From Trichomonas vaginalis G3 (taxonomy: Eukaryota; Parabasalia; Trichomonadida; Trichomonadidae): a DNA stretch of 64,000 nucleotides. Positions 8,556 to 17,724 of this stretch are shown here, piece after piece. Numbering within the stretch: the first letter of the stretch is position 1; each line of letters starts with the position of its first letter. The notes under the pieces were generated by a model. It worked only from the letters and a program-made list of their open reading frames with translations, did not search any database and was not told the origin of the DNA. Location of the stretch: contig NC_067204.1 in assembly GCF_026262505.1 (NCBI RefSeq), positions 9,147,797 through 9,211,796 of the forward strand, given 5' to 3'. A program made the translations under genes and the position numbers.

Positions 8556-9602
8556 ATGGCTGACGAAGAGAAAAAGAAGTTTAATATTCTTCCATATATT
8601 GCCTTTGCTTTCGTTTGCTTCTTGTTCGGTACGCAATATGCAGTTTCCACACTTGGCTACAAGGTTTATGATAACATTATGTTCATCTCTATGAGAATGA
8701 CATTTGCATTCCTTACAATTACCATTGCATTTTGCATCCGTATTGGTGTATCAAAGAAGTATCGTGCATTTGTCTGGGCATCAATGCAGCGCGGCGATAC
8801 ATGCTGGTGGAAATCAATGATCCTTGGTCTCCTTCAATATGGTTTCCCACATTCAATGATTGCTCTTGGTCAACGTACAGTCGCCTCTACAATTGTTACA
8901 GTTACACAGCCACTTGTCCCAACAGCATCTCTTGTCTTTGCATCTCTTTTCCTTCCGGATGAAAAGTTTACATGGGCAAAGACAATTCCACATTTCATTG
9001 CAATTATTGGTTGTGGCTTGACATGCGTTCCACCATTTGTTAATACTGGAGCAACAATCACAACACCAAAATGGTATGATATGCTGATGACATTCATTTC
9101 AATTCTCTCATTCGGTTTTGGCTCTGTTTTCTTCAAACTCTTCCAAGTTCAGGCAGATTTCTTAGCCTGCGTCTGGTTCCAGCTTTTGGGAGCTACAGTT
9201 TACTCACAAATCTTCTCTTTCATTCGTAATGGTCCAAAGGTTAACATTGACGCTTACTTCCACCCTACAAAAGAAATCATTTGGCCACTTATCATCGGTT
9301 GCGGCTACACAGCTACATCTTCATCCATCTGCCTTTGGATTGCAAGAGTTTTCGGTGCTGTTAAGTCACAACTTGTCAACTTCGGCCAAATCGCCATCGG
9401 TGTCATCGCTGGTGTCGTTTTCCTTCATGATTTCAAGGGATACACAGCCTGGATGCATGTCGTCAGCTGGTTTGGTGTTGTTCTTCTTATTGTCTCTACA
9501 TTCCTCGGATTCTGGGTCGATCATACAGAAGAAGTCAAGCTCATCCATCATGTTGACGATGAAATTATTTCTGGTGAGCCTCTCTTATCAGAAAACAAAT
9601 AA
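8556..9602 (+). CDS. DMT-superfamily membrane transporter (EamA/TPT-like)
   Basis: About 348 residues with some ten hydrophobic segments, beginning ILPYIAFAFVCFLFGTQYA and ending VVSWFGVVLLIVSTFLGFWV. Two halves of similar layout, the position of ALGQRTVASTIVTVTQPLVP in the first half, and ARVFGAVKSQLVNFGQIAIG in the second fit the drug/metabolite transporter superfamily. Members carry nucleotide sugars, triose phosphates, amino acids or other small solutes; the substrate cannot be told here. ATG 8556 (MADEEKKKF) is chosen because it follows an A-rich leader. The stop overlaps AAATAAATA, the UAAA-type polyadenylation context used by trichomonads. Codon use is richer in C-ending codons than its neighbours, suggesting strong expression. 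Confidence 0.75.
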   Translation: MADEEKKKFNILPYIAFAFVCFLFGTQYAVSTLGYKVYDNIMFISMRMTFAFLTITIAFCIRIGVSKKYRAFVWASMQRGDTCWWKSMILGLLQYGFPHSMIALGQRTVASTIVTVTQPLVPTASLVFASLFLPDEKFTWAKTIPHFIAIIGCGLTCVPPFVNTGATITTPKWYDMLMTFISILSFGFGSVFFKLFQVQADFLACVWFQLLGATVYSQIFSFIRNGPKVNIDAYFHPTKEIIWPLIIGCGYTATSSSICLWIARVFGAVKSQLVNFGQIAIGVIAGVVFLHDFKGYTAWMHVVSWFGVVLLIVSTFLGFWVDHTEEVKLIHHVDDEIISGEPLLSENK

Positions 9603-10177
9603 ATATATATAATATTTTGAGTAAAATTATTATTAAAGTTATTACTTTCAACTTTCCATATCTTTTTCATATATGCCGGAATGCAACATACATCATCTTT
9701 CATAAAGGAGATTAGAAAACTGAAATATGCACACTTCCAGAAATTATTCCCAAAAAATCAAAAAAAAAGAACATTACTATAGGAAACTCAGCGCAATGAA
9801 GTGCTTATCATGCATATCAGTAATATGTCATATTAAAGCAATATATTATTTCCATAAAGATAAAAAGAAAAGATTACCCTATAAAATTATATACAAAACT
9901 TGCAGAATTAAAGCATCACCACTTTACGTCTAAAGTTCTACTATTCAAATCGAATTGTTATACAAATTCATTGAGATATAACGCTTTTAAATCCAGTCAT
10001 GTATACATTTTGGGGAGAGAAATTCGAAATTTTTGGGACCAGAAAAAAGCAATTTCTATCGTATTGTTACATTGAACATTAAAAAATCATATATTCTGAA
10101 CGCTTGTTAATTCTAGATAATAATATGAACAAAATCTTCGGTGTGTTGAAAATAACGTGATTCTTCTAAAATCTTCA
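9603..10177. other. Intergenic, nothing recognised
   Basis: AT-rich DNA with one 68-codon open frame at 9727 that is Lys/Ile-rich and has no family look. No RNA gene or repeat was found. Confidence 0.6.
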
Positions 10178-10714
10178 ATGGGTTGCGGTGGCTCAGTTGT
10201 AGACAGAAAGAAAAGCAAACAGAAGAAACTTAATAATCAGGTAAAGGCAACATGCGTTATATACGGGCTTCCAGACCGTGGACAACAACAGTTTGCAGAT
10301 TCTTTGAATAAAACATTCATGACAACAGCATTTAGTCAAATTACATATTCATTCGTGGTAGCTGATTCTTCGAGGCTTTCGCGTAAGCAATGGCCAAAAC
10401 TTTATTCAGAATACGAAAATGTTTTTATCACGTTTTACTTCCCAGATCTTTCAAGCCCTGGTCAGACATTGTTGAGTGTTAAGTCTTTGAATTGGCTTCT
10501 AACTCAACTAAAACCAGAAGATCCAAAGCCAATAATCATCGCAAAGGCTAAAAACGCAAAAGAAAAGCCTAATTTATTGACATTCCAAGATAGAATACCA
10601 GATGATATCCAATTATATACCCCTGTCGATGGAGAAATTGAAGATGCTAAGAAATATTATGAAATGGTCAACATGGCTTCAGAGCGCATTAAAATTACTC
10701 CGGACGCGAAATAA
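10178..10714 (+). CDS. Myristoylated G-protein-like protein with degenerate nucleotide site
   Basis: About 178 residues. The N terminus MGCGGSVVDRKKSKQKK has Gly2 for myristoylation, Cys3 for palmitoylation and a basic patch, as in G-alpha subunits and other membrane-anchored small G proteins. IYGLPDRGQQQF sits where the P-loop GxxxxGK(S/T) should be but lacks the Lys and Ser. KQWPKLYSEYENVFITFYFPDLSS resembles the W-x-F-x2-V-x-IIF segment after the DxxG region of G-alpha and Arf proteins. The NKxD motif is replaced by IIIAKAKNAKEK. So the fold may be kept while GTP binding is lost. The start is taken at ATG 10178, directly after a TTCAATG initiator-like site. Confidence 0.6.
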   Translation: MGCGGSVVDRKKSKQKKLNNQVKATCVIYGLPDRGQQQFADSLNKTFMTTAFSQITYSFVVADSSRLSRKQWPKLYSEYENVFITFYFPDLSSPGQTLLSVKSLNWLLTQLKPEDPKPIIIAKAKNAKEKPNLLTFQDRIPDDIQLYTPVDGEIEDAKKYYEMVNMASERIKITPDAK

Positions 10715-11505
10715 TAGCCTAGAGATATAATTGTTTGATAGCAAATTCTATTTTACTCCATTATTAATCATGTTGAATAAATAGTCTTTTATTCTTGGCA
10801 AATATAAATTTTTCTATTAAATCATAAGCGGGCTGACCTAAATAGGTGAATATGAAGTCATTTATGTATAATAAAAAATATATTATAGAAATCATTAAAA
10901 GATGTTTAACATGAAATTCAGACCTAGTCAAGAGCTAAATATTTACACACCTTTCCATGAATGAGTCAAATTCTTATAAGTTGGCTCATTCAATAACTAT
11001 GTTTTGTTTAAAAGTAACAATAAAACATATTATACAATGCAGTAGACATATATTATATTTAATCTTAAGAAGAAATCATTTCCAATGGCTCAATTTCATT
11101 AGATATCCTTTCTTTTGAAACATGATATATCTCCACATATGGAACTTGCATGAAAAATCCAGACTCAAGTTAATTTAATGTTTATTGCTCATAAAAAAAA
11201 ATTAAAAATAAAAATCAAAGCTTGACAGAAGCGCAAAAGAAACAACAATCCAGATGATGCATCTAATGAATTCTATTGAATATAAAATCACTTTTCCAAG
11301 TTATAATTCTCGAAAAATGTGAAATCAAAATTGAATATCAAAACTTTGATTTTAGTAGTGCTATTCAGAGCAAAGGAAGATGAAGTAGATTCATATGGTA
11401 ATATTCTAAAAGATACATTGGATAGCTTAGCTATGTTGACATCTGTCTTAATTTATGAAAGTGAATTGCACTATAAATAAACCGTTTTTTAGTCATCGAC
11501 CAGTA
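10715..11505. other. Intergenic with one hairpin
   Basis: AT-rich DNA. A 12-bp inverted repeat with one mismatch lies at 10958-10969 and 10981-10992 (TGAATGAGTCAA with TTGGCTCATTCA). An initiator-like TCATCG at 11493 lies 13 bases before the ATG at 11506. Nothing else is seen. Confidence 0.5.
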
Positions 11506-11904
11506 ATGACCCAACCTGTTTTCGAGTTCAGTGCCGCACAAGCCAAAGAAGCACCAGTTATCAAGTCAACTGCTGCTAATCCAAATCTTCTTCTCTCTCT
11601 TGATGAAATCAGCAAGAAGAAGAAATTGGAAGCTAAAAAGGAAAGGGCTTCAAAGAAAACAGGCAAAGTAGATAAGAAGGACAAGAAGGAGAAAAAGGAG
11701 AAGAAAGATAAGAAAGATAAGAACCGCAATAATAAATCTAACGATACAAAAGACAAGAAAAAAGACCACAAACCACAGGGCAAAAATGGAATCGTTAAGA
11801 TTGATGTACCACAAAGCGTTCTTAAGAGCATTCTGAACGAAGCTGGAATCAAAACTGATGGATATGAAGTTACTCTCCGTGCTGTTCCTAAATCACTCGA
11901 CTAA
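11506..11904 (+). CDS. Lys-rich protein, unknown
   Basis: About 132 residues starting MTQPVFEFSAAQAK. Residues 40-100 are almost all Lys, Asp and Glu (KKDKKEKKEKKDKKDKN), likely a disordered basic linker. The last 40 residues form a small folded-looking unit (GIVKIDVPQSVLKSIL, then EAGIKTDGYEVTLRAV). The start at 11506 is preferred over the ATG at 11455 because an initiator-like TCATCG lies 13 bases upstream. Nuclear or nucleolar RNA-linked roles would suit the composition, but no family is recognised. Confidence 0.6.
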   Translation: MTQPVFEFSAAQAKEAPVIKSTAANPNLLLSLDEISKKKKLEAKKERASKKTGKVDKKDKKEKKEKKDKKDKNRNNKSNDTKDKKKDHKPQGKNGIVKIDVPQSVLKSILNEAGIKTDGYEVTLRAVPKSLD

Positions 11905-12341
11905 ACAATAATGCACGATATATTACATTAAATCAAAAAAAGAATGCATATTGTCATGAGTCCTAAAGAATAAATCGTCTTTTTTTTATTTTAATCTTCA
12001 ATTCGGTTTTTCAAGTCTTACAACTCTCATCTATGCGTAAGCGATATTTAAAAATACCTTAGACAGCCAACCAACTTCGAACATTTATCAATCATAACAA
12101 AAAGTTCTTAATTGCGATCACTTGTGGCTGCAATTGTTCATTCCGATGAAGGATAATATAATTCTGGCAGTAATGTATTAATAACCAGCTAACTAAATAT
12201 TCTCAATTTTGATTAGTCATTATTGTTTGATAATAATGTGATATTATCATCAACTTTGTGATAGCTTAGGGAACAATAACTTAAAATTCAATTTTTTCAT
12301 ACGATCTAATATTTATATATAAATAACATGAAAAATAACAA
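11905..12341. other. Convergent intergenic region, nothing recognised
   Basis: AT-rich DNA between the 3' ends of two converging genes. No RNA gene, repeat or supported frame was found. Confidence 0.6.
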
Positions 12342-14789
12342 TTAATTTGTTGCTCTTCCGCTAACTGAAACCATAAAATGTGGTAAGTTATTTGGAGCAA
12401 ATATAATATCTGAGCTATATGACCCAGATGTAATTGGCGTGAATTCTATTGGAAACCTAACATATTTCTTGGGTTCTATTTCAAAATTACTGCATGATGA
12501 TTTGAATGGATAAGGAACAATTGCATTAATAGTGCATTTATTCTCAGTTCTATTAAAGATTTTGATTGTGGCTGTAGAAGTCGTGTTTATCTGTGATGTT
12601 GGGAACGTAATATTATCAATATCACATCCTATTACTTCCTCGTGGAGCTTCTTAATTCCACTTCCAGTTAAATGAATCTTTTTTGAATAATTATTAAAAG
12701 TTAATTCTAAATCTGCTTCATAAGTAACCTTTTGTATTGGCATGAACTCAATAACAAACTCGGATGTTGCATATGGCTGTAATTTTAACATTTTGGGATA
12801 CTTGATAATTTTATGTATTTTTGTGAAATTTGATATGCAATTTAATATGATTTGGATTTCTTTATCTTCAAGATTTCTAATACATAAATTATGCTTGCGT
12901 GTTTTGAGTATTTCACATAATCCGAAATTAATTTCATTATTTTTGATAGAAAATGGTGCTTGATATTTACCCTTTTTGATTCTAATAGGTTTTATATCCT
13001 CTGATGATATTTGAACTGTGAAATTTCCCACATTAGTATGAATTTCAATTGAAGATTGAACTTCTTCTTTACATTCAACAGTACATGTGATTGTACTATA
13101 TCCCATGATTATACCTGATTGTGGGTATACAGATACTGATGGATTAAATGCAAATGATGTGAAGTTTAATTTATCTGATGATAAATTTGAAATTGTAAAC
13201 TTGGAACTGTTATTAATCAATACAGACAAAGATTCTGGTCTAACAAATACTTTCTTGGCAACTGTGATTGATTCATTATAAACTAAAATATCATTATATC
13301 TCAAACTATTCTCAAACTCTTCTGAAACAACATGTAAATCGAGTTGTTTTATAAAATTATCTGCAAATTCTATTTCATCAGAGACTTTTATATTCTTGAA
13401 CATCTTGGAGAAAAAGTTATTTGGATCTAATGCCGACAATAGTTGTCTAAGTATTTCATCACCACTAAAAGCTTTTATTGGAAATTGTAATGATCCTTCA
13501 GGAATTCCTTTCATCGTGAATTCGAAATAATGTGATGAATGAGGTGGAATTATTGCAGATGGTGTTGAAAGTAGTAATTTAGAATTCTTTTGATCAACTG
13601 TGATTACAACAAATGCATTGATATCACCTGTGTTTGTAACCTTCATTTTCCCATGAAACTCATTTTGTAAAGAATACTTTAAGCAAACTTCGCGGGGAAA
13701 TTCAACAGAATTAATACCTTTATATGCAATTATTGGGATTGAAGCAGAGTTTCCTCTAGTTATTGCATTAATTTGTGCAGCAACTTTTTCTCTTTTTATT
13801 TTTTTCAAATAAATTTTGAAAAACCGTGAGGATGGGATGTAAATAGGGAATTTTAGCCACTTTGGACCTTCAATATGAAACTCATTCTCACATATTATCT
13901 GAATTTTTCTGAAAATATCATTTTCATCTTCGTTTTGATGAAAAATCAATGTTTTTGGTTTAATTTCAATTTCACATTCTTCTTCGTCATGTGAAATTGC
14001 AATGTTTTCTTTGGGCTCTGTTAACTGCTTTGATTTTTTATCTTCTGCTTCAATTGTCAATGAAATACAATTATTGATTTCATTTTGATTTGTTTCATTA
14101 GGCTTTGAATCTATATTGGTCTTAGTGATAGATAGTTTTCGTTTAATGCTGATGTTTTGTTTTACATCTGTAAGTGAAAGTTCAATATTTGAAATTTCTG
14201 CATTTATCTCATCAATTCTCACAATAGTGCTTTCGGTATGATTTGAATGTATGCATAGATGATTATTTTCGATATGAACATTTGAGTAATTGCATGAAAT
14301 TGTAAGATTAACTTCATCATTTCCAATATTTTTTATTGGAATTGTATGACTTTTATCAAAAGGAATATTGTAATTCCATAAGTATGAGCTTTGTTCTGGT
14401 ATAATAATTTGTGATTCATAGCAATTTCCTGTAATATTTATTTGCGTTTTCGTGATTGAATCTATATCAAGTAAAATTTTTGATTCTCCGATAGTAGTTG
14501 GGTAGTAGATAATATGTACGGTTTTTGATTTTCCAGGTTCAATATAAATTTGGCTTTCAGGAATCGAAAATGGTGAATTTTGGGGCAAATTACGTAAAGC
14601 CTCAAATGCTTTATCAGATGAGTTTGAAATTAAAATCTTTTTAATTTGTTTTTCATAAGTTTTAAAGCTAATAAAATGTATAAATCTTGGAAAAACATTA
14701 ATTGTGGAAAAATTAGTAGAGAATTTCTTATCGGAGGATTCATCTGGTATATGAGATGGTAGAAAATCTCCAACTGAGCTAGTTTCCAT
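12342..14789 (-). CDS. ASH/hydin-type immunoglobulin-like repeat protein
   Basis: About 815 residues made of repeated beta-rich units. Typical segments are IYIEPGKSKTVHIIYYPTTIGES, PYATSEFVIEFMPIQKVTYEADLEL, and near the end YVRFPIEFTPITSGSYSSDI. This is the pattern of ASPM-SPD2-Hydin (ASH) and MSP-like domains found in proteins of cilia, basal bodies and centrosomes. Several units can be counted, at about residues 35-115, 340-420, 510-590, 600-700 and 715-810. The start is at ATG 14789 (METSSVGDF). A role in the flagellar apparatus or its basal bodies is inferred from the family. Confidence 0.65.
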   Translation of the reverse strand: METSSVGDFLPSHIPDESSDKKFSTNFSTINVFPRFIHFISFKTYEKQIKKILISNSSDKAFEALRNLPQNSPFSIPESQIYIEPGKSKTVHIIYYPTTIGESKILLDIDSITKTQINITGNCYESQIIIPEQSSYLWNYNIPFDKSHTIPIKNIGNDEVNLTISCNYSNVHIENNHLCIHSNHTESTIVRIDEINAEISNIELSLTDVKQNISIKRKLSITKTNIDSKPNETNQNEINNCISLTIEAEDKKSKQLTEPKENIAISHDEEECEIEIKPKTLIFHQNEDENDIFRKIQIICENEFHIEGPKWLKFPIYIPSSRFFKIYLKKIKREKVAAQINAITRGNSASIPIIAYKGINSVEFPREVCLKYSLQNEFHGKMKVTNTGDINAFVVITVDQKNSKLLLSTPSAIIPPHSSHYFEFTMKGIPEGSLQFPIKAFSGDEILRQLLSALDPNNFFSKMFKNIKVSDEIEFADNFIKQLDLHVVSEEFENSLRYNDILVYNESITVAKKVFVRPESLSVLINNSSKFTISNLSSDKLNFTSFAFNPSVSVYPQSGIIMGYSTITCTVECKEEVQSSIEIHTNVGNFTVQISSEDIKPIRIKKGKYQAPFSIKNNEINFGLCEILKTRKHNLCIRNLEDKEIQIILNCISNFTKIHKIIKYPKMLKLQPYATSEFVIEFMPIQKVTYEADLELTFNNYSKKIHLTGSGIKKLHEEVIGCDIDNITFPTSQINTTSTATIKIFNRTENKCTINAIVPYPFKSSCSNFEIEPKKYVRFPIEFTPITSGSYSSDIIFAPNNLPHFMVSVSGRATN

Positions 14790-15355
14790 CAAATCCTAGC
14801 ACAGTTTACAAAAAATGTACGTTTATTTTATAATTTAATTTTGATTCTCTCGCTTGCTCAATTTAATTTAAGACTCTGCGTGTGTAAAATTGAATAGCAT
14901 CTCGTTCTAACCTTTTGCTTTTAAGTACTTTGTAAATAATATTGTCAATGAGGCTTTTACTAAAAATATCTTTAAATAAATCATATCAAAGAACTCAATC
15001 TAAGATCTCAATGCAATTTTTGAAAGACTTGTTTCAAAATACACATTTAGTTTTGGCTATTTATATTGAGAATTCACTATTCAATAACTTATTTAAGCAG
15101 ATTCTTCCATTCCTGAGGACTTACAGAGATTAATTGCTCTAATATGATACAATTTGGTTCGAAAGAAAATATTACATGATCTTGTAGATGAGAAAATTAT
15201 TTCATAAAATCCAGATTCGAAATAGAGTGCAATAATTAAGAAATCATATGAAAAATAATGAGTTATATAGAATACATCATCATACATATTGTTATACCTG
15301 ATGATAAATACGAGAAATGCTTTTACTTCATTTATCGTAAAAAGTGACATTTGAA
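14790..15355. promoter_or_regulatory. Divergent intergenic region
   Basis: Between two divergent genes. An initiator-like TCATTTATCG at 15328 lies 28 bases before the ATG at 15356. Short frames on both strands have no support. Confidence 0.45.
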
Positions 15356-15868
15356 ATGGAATCGATTGATGAAGAACGGTTAGAGAATATCATCAAAACA
15401 GTCGTTGATGTTGTTTTGGGCTACTCCAAAGAGGAAACTCTCAACAGTAAGTTATTAGATTTCGACACACATCAGAGAGAAACTCTTGTCAAGGCATTAT
15501 TAGCTGTTCTTCGTCAAGCTTTAGCACAACACTTAGAGGAAGAAGCATTTACAAATCTCCTTAACGAAAAATTCGTCGAACAAAATGTTATTACGAAAGG
15601 ATTAAAAGAATATTACGTAAAGAATATGGTAAATCTTCAACAGCATTATGCACAATGTTGCCCACTAAATCCAGGACTAGTTGATTTCAAGTGGGTTTCG
15701 ACTCTTCCATCAGATTCTAAATTTGGCTTGTCATCTGCTCAGCCTACAGTTAAATGCCAAATCACTACTACGAATGGCGCTTTTGCATTCAATCTCTCCC
15801 CAGAAGCTGTTCAGAATTTAGCAGCTGAAATTCAAAATATCCAGAATGTTATCCAAGAGGTCAAATAA
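15356..15868 (+). CDS. COMM-domain protein (COMMD family)
   Basis: About 170 residues. The N-terminal half is helical (LLDFDTHQRETLVKALLAVL). The C-terminal 70 residues fit the COMM domain: LVDFKWVSTLPSDSK, a beta strand KCQITTTNGAFAF, then FNLSPEAVQNLAAEIQNIQN. COMMD proteins form the core ring of the Commander complex, which works with retromer-related sorting of endosomal membrane proteins. ATG 15356 (MESIDEERLEN) is preferred over the upstream in-frame start because the initiator-like sequence is at 15328. Which COMMD paralogue it is cannot be told. Confidence 0.75.
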   Translation: MESIDEERLENIIKTVVDVVLGYSKEETLNSKLLDFDTHQRETLVKALLAVLRQALAQHLEEEAFTNLLNEKFVEQNVITKGLKEYYVKNMVNLQQHYAQCCPLNPGLVDFKWVSTLPSDSKFGLSSAQPTVKCQITTTNGAFAFNLSPEAVQNLAAEIQNIQNVIQEVK

Positions 15869-16262
15869 TTTCATTTTTAAAATAAAATTTATGGGTGTAC
15901 CTCTTATTATGATTAATAAACCTATTATTTCAATAAAGCCATTGTCATAAAAATATATTTAGGTTTTGAATAAGATTTACTATAAAATAATAGTTATATC
16001 ATATTACCCAAAATAAGCTGATTAATATACTCTCTAAAAAGCATTACATTACCATCTAATAAAAAATATGAAATAAATTTCAAAATTGGTATATGATAAT
16101 ATAGTAAATAATAGTCCTCACATGTTTGTTTGTTAAATTCTATGCTGAAAATTGATGGCTTCATGATGGTTAAAGAATATTGATTCTTTCATAGAAAAAT
16201 GTTAATTTTTAGCATAATCAAATATATCTCTAACTAAAGTAATAAAATGCCGCACTTTTTAT
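15869..16262. other. Convergent intergenic region, nothing recognised
   Basis: AT-rich DNA with no supported frame, repeat or RNA gene. Confidence 0.6.
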
Positions 16263-17204
16263 TCATATGTTTTTGAATCTGGTCTTTGAATAATTTTCAA
16301 TTTCTTCTCTGGTAATTCCATCATGAGCCCAGTATCCACTTTCGTTTCTTTTTGCCCACTTCTGGTTTGTTCTATCAAATATTTCTTCAAGATTACATTC
16401 CATCGGGAAGTCAAAGAAGATTTCGTCAGGATTGATGTGATATTGTTTTTTGAGCTCTTTTTCAAGTTGTTCACCTCTGGCCCAATGGGGAATTGTTTTT
16501 CCGTGAATTTCAATTGGATTCCTTTCATACATCTCATATTCATCTTCGAATTCATTTCCTTCATCGCAATCATCGGACATTTGATAGTTTTCTGACTCTT
16601 CTTCAGCTTCTTCGAATGCAAACTTAAAAGATGTCTTTTTAATCTTGACTTCTTGCTTCTTTTCATTGAGTTTTTCTTTCCATGCTTCTCGAAATGAATA
16701 TGCTGATTGTGTTAATTCTTCAACTGAACCTGAAAGTGCAAATGGAGATGCGGGTGGTGAATATAATTCGTTATTTTCCAATGTGTTATCATCATCTGAT
16801 GATGTTTCAATTAAAATAGAGTCATCACAAATGAATTTAATTGAAGAAGTGCTTAAACTATTAGTACTTAAGCATGAACTCTCTTGATCTCGACTTACGT
16901 TAGAATTTGAATTTTGGTTATTTCGTTCAATGCTAGATTTTGAGTTATTTAAGCTATGTTTCAACTCTGATTTGATTGGCGAGTTTATTGAATTCCTAAG
17001 TTCTCCAATAGGTCTTTCATCATTATCTTTTGAGTCTAGAGATGAATTGGAGTTAAATGATGAAGCAGATGATGAAAATAAATTTAATTGGAATGAAATT
17101 GTGTTTAACCAATCAAAATGAACTTCTTCCTGTCGCTTATAGTTCGAAAATGTTAAATTTAAGAGATGATCTAAATCCGAAATAATAGTGTTAATTGAAT
17201 GCAT
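16263..17204 (-). CDS. INCENP-like protein with C-terminal IN-box
   Basis: 313 residues. The N-terminal 45 are helical (INTIISDLDHLLNLTF). The middle is Ser/Asn-rich and acidic, likely disordered. The C-terminal 78 residues, from about 236, match the IN-box by which INCENP binds and activates Aurora kinase: IPHWARGEQLEKELKKQY, then INPDEIFFDF, then CNLEEIFDR, then KRNESGYW. IP-x-WARG, DLEEIF-type and KR-x-S-x-W elements are in the right order and spacing. The TSS motif that Aurora phosphorylates appears as NES (about 287-289), leaving one serine. INCENP is the scaffold of the chromosomal passenger complex on centromeres and the spindle midzone. The protein is short for the family; the helical N terminus could be the centromere-targeting part. 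Confidence 0.75.
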   Translation of the reverse strand: MHSINTIISDLDHLLNLTFSNYKRQEEVHFDWLNTISFQLNLFSSSASSFNSNSSLDSKDNDERPIGELRNSINSPIKSELKHSLNNSKSSIERNNQNSNSNVSRDQESSCLSTNSLSTSSIKFICDDSILIETSSDDDNTLENNELYSPPASPFALSGSVEELTQSAYSFREAWKEKLNEKKQEVKIKKTSFKFAFEEAEEESENYQMSDDCDEGNEFEDEYEMYERNPIEIHGKTIPHWARGEQLEKELKKQYHINPDEIFFDFPMECNLEEIFDRTNQKWAKRNESGYWAHDGITREEIENYSKTRFKNI

Positions 17205-17724
17205 ATTGAGAAATAATTAACGTACAATTACGAATCCCTGCGGATATAATAATGTATATACGTTTACAAGCATGTGATCCCAAAAAGATCTCTCAACAAA
17301 TATGTCAATATTTTGAGAATCTCAAAATTGTGTTTAATTCAGATCTTAACTTCTCCTCTGATATTATTAAGATGTGCATGACGTTATACTTGTGTTTGAA
17401 GATTTTATCTTGAAAAATTTGGATTGAAATCAAATTCAATCCTTTTTTGGTAATGTACTATATAATATTATTAAAACATGCTAATATTTAATGAAAATCA
17501 TTGTAAGACAATCTATTAATAATATCTTTTCACTGAAATTTTTCAATTTTAACATTTGGGATGCTAAATACATCAATATTGTTCAATATTTAAACTATAC
17601 ATGGCAATTTATAATGAACTTTTTTGTATTTTTGCCTCAAATAGAATAAAACTAAAATTATCCATCTAAAATCAAAACAAATAAAAAAAATTACATATGC
17701 AATATAAATAAAACTAAAACATAT
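17205..17724. other. Intergenic, nothing recognised
   Basis: AT-rich DNA between the start of the INCENP-like gene and the end of the HEAT protein gene. TTCTCAATATG lies at the INCENP start and is initiator-like. Confidence 0.5.

Noticed and set aside
16259..16666. Lys-rich minus-strand frame overlapping the INCENP-like gene
   Set aside because: It overlaps the conserved IN-box in another frame and has no start context.
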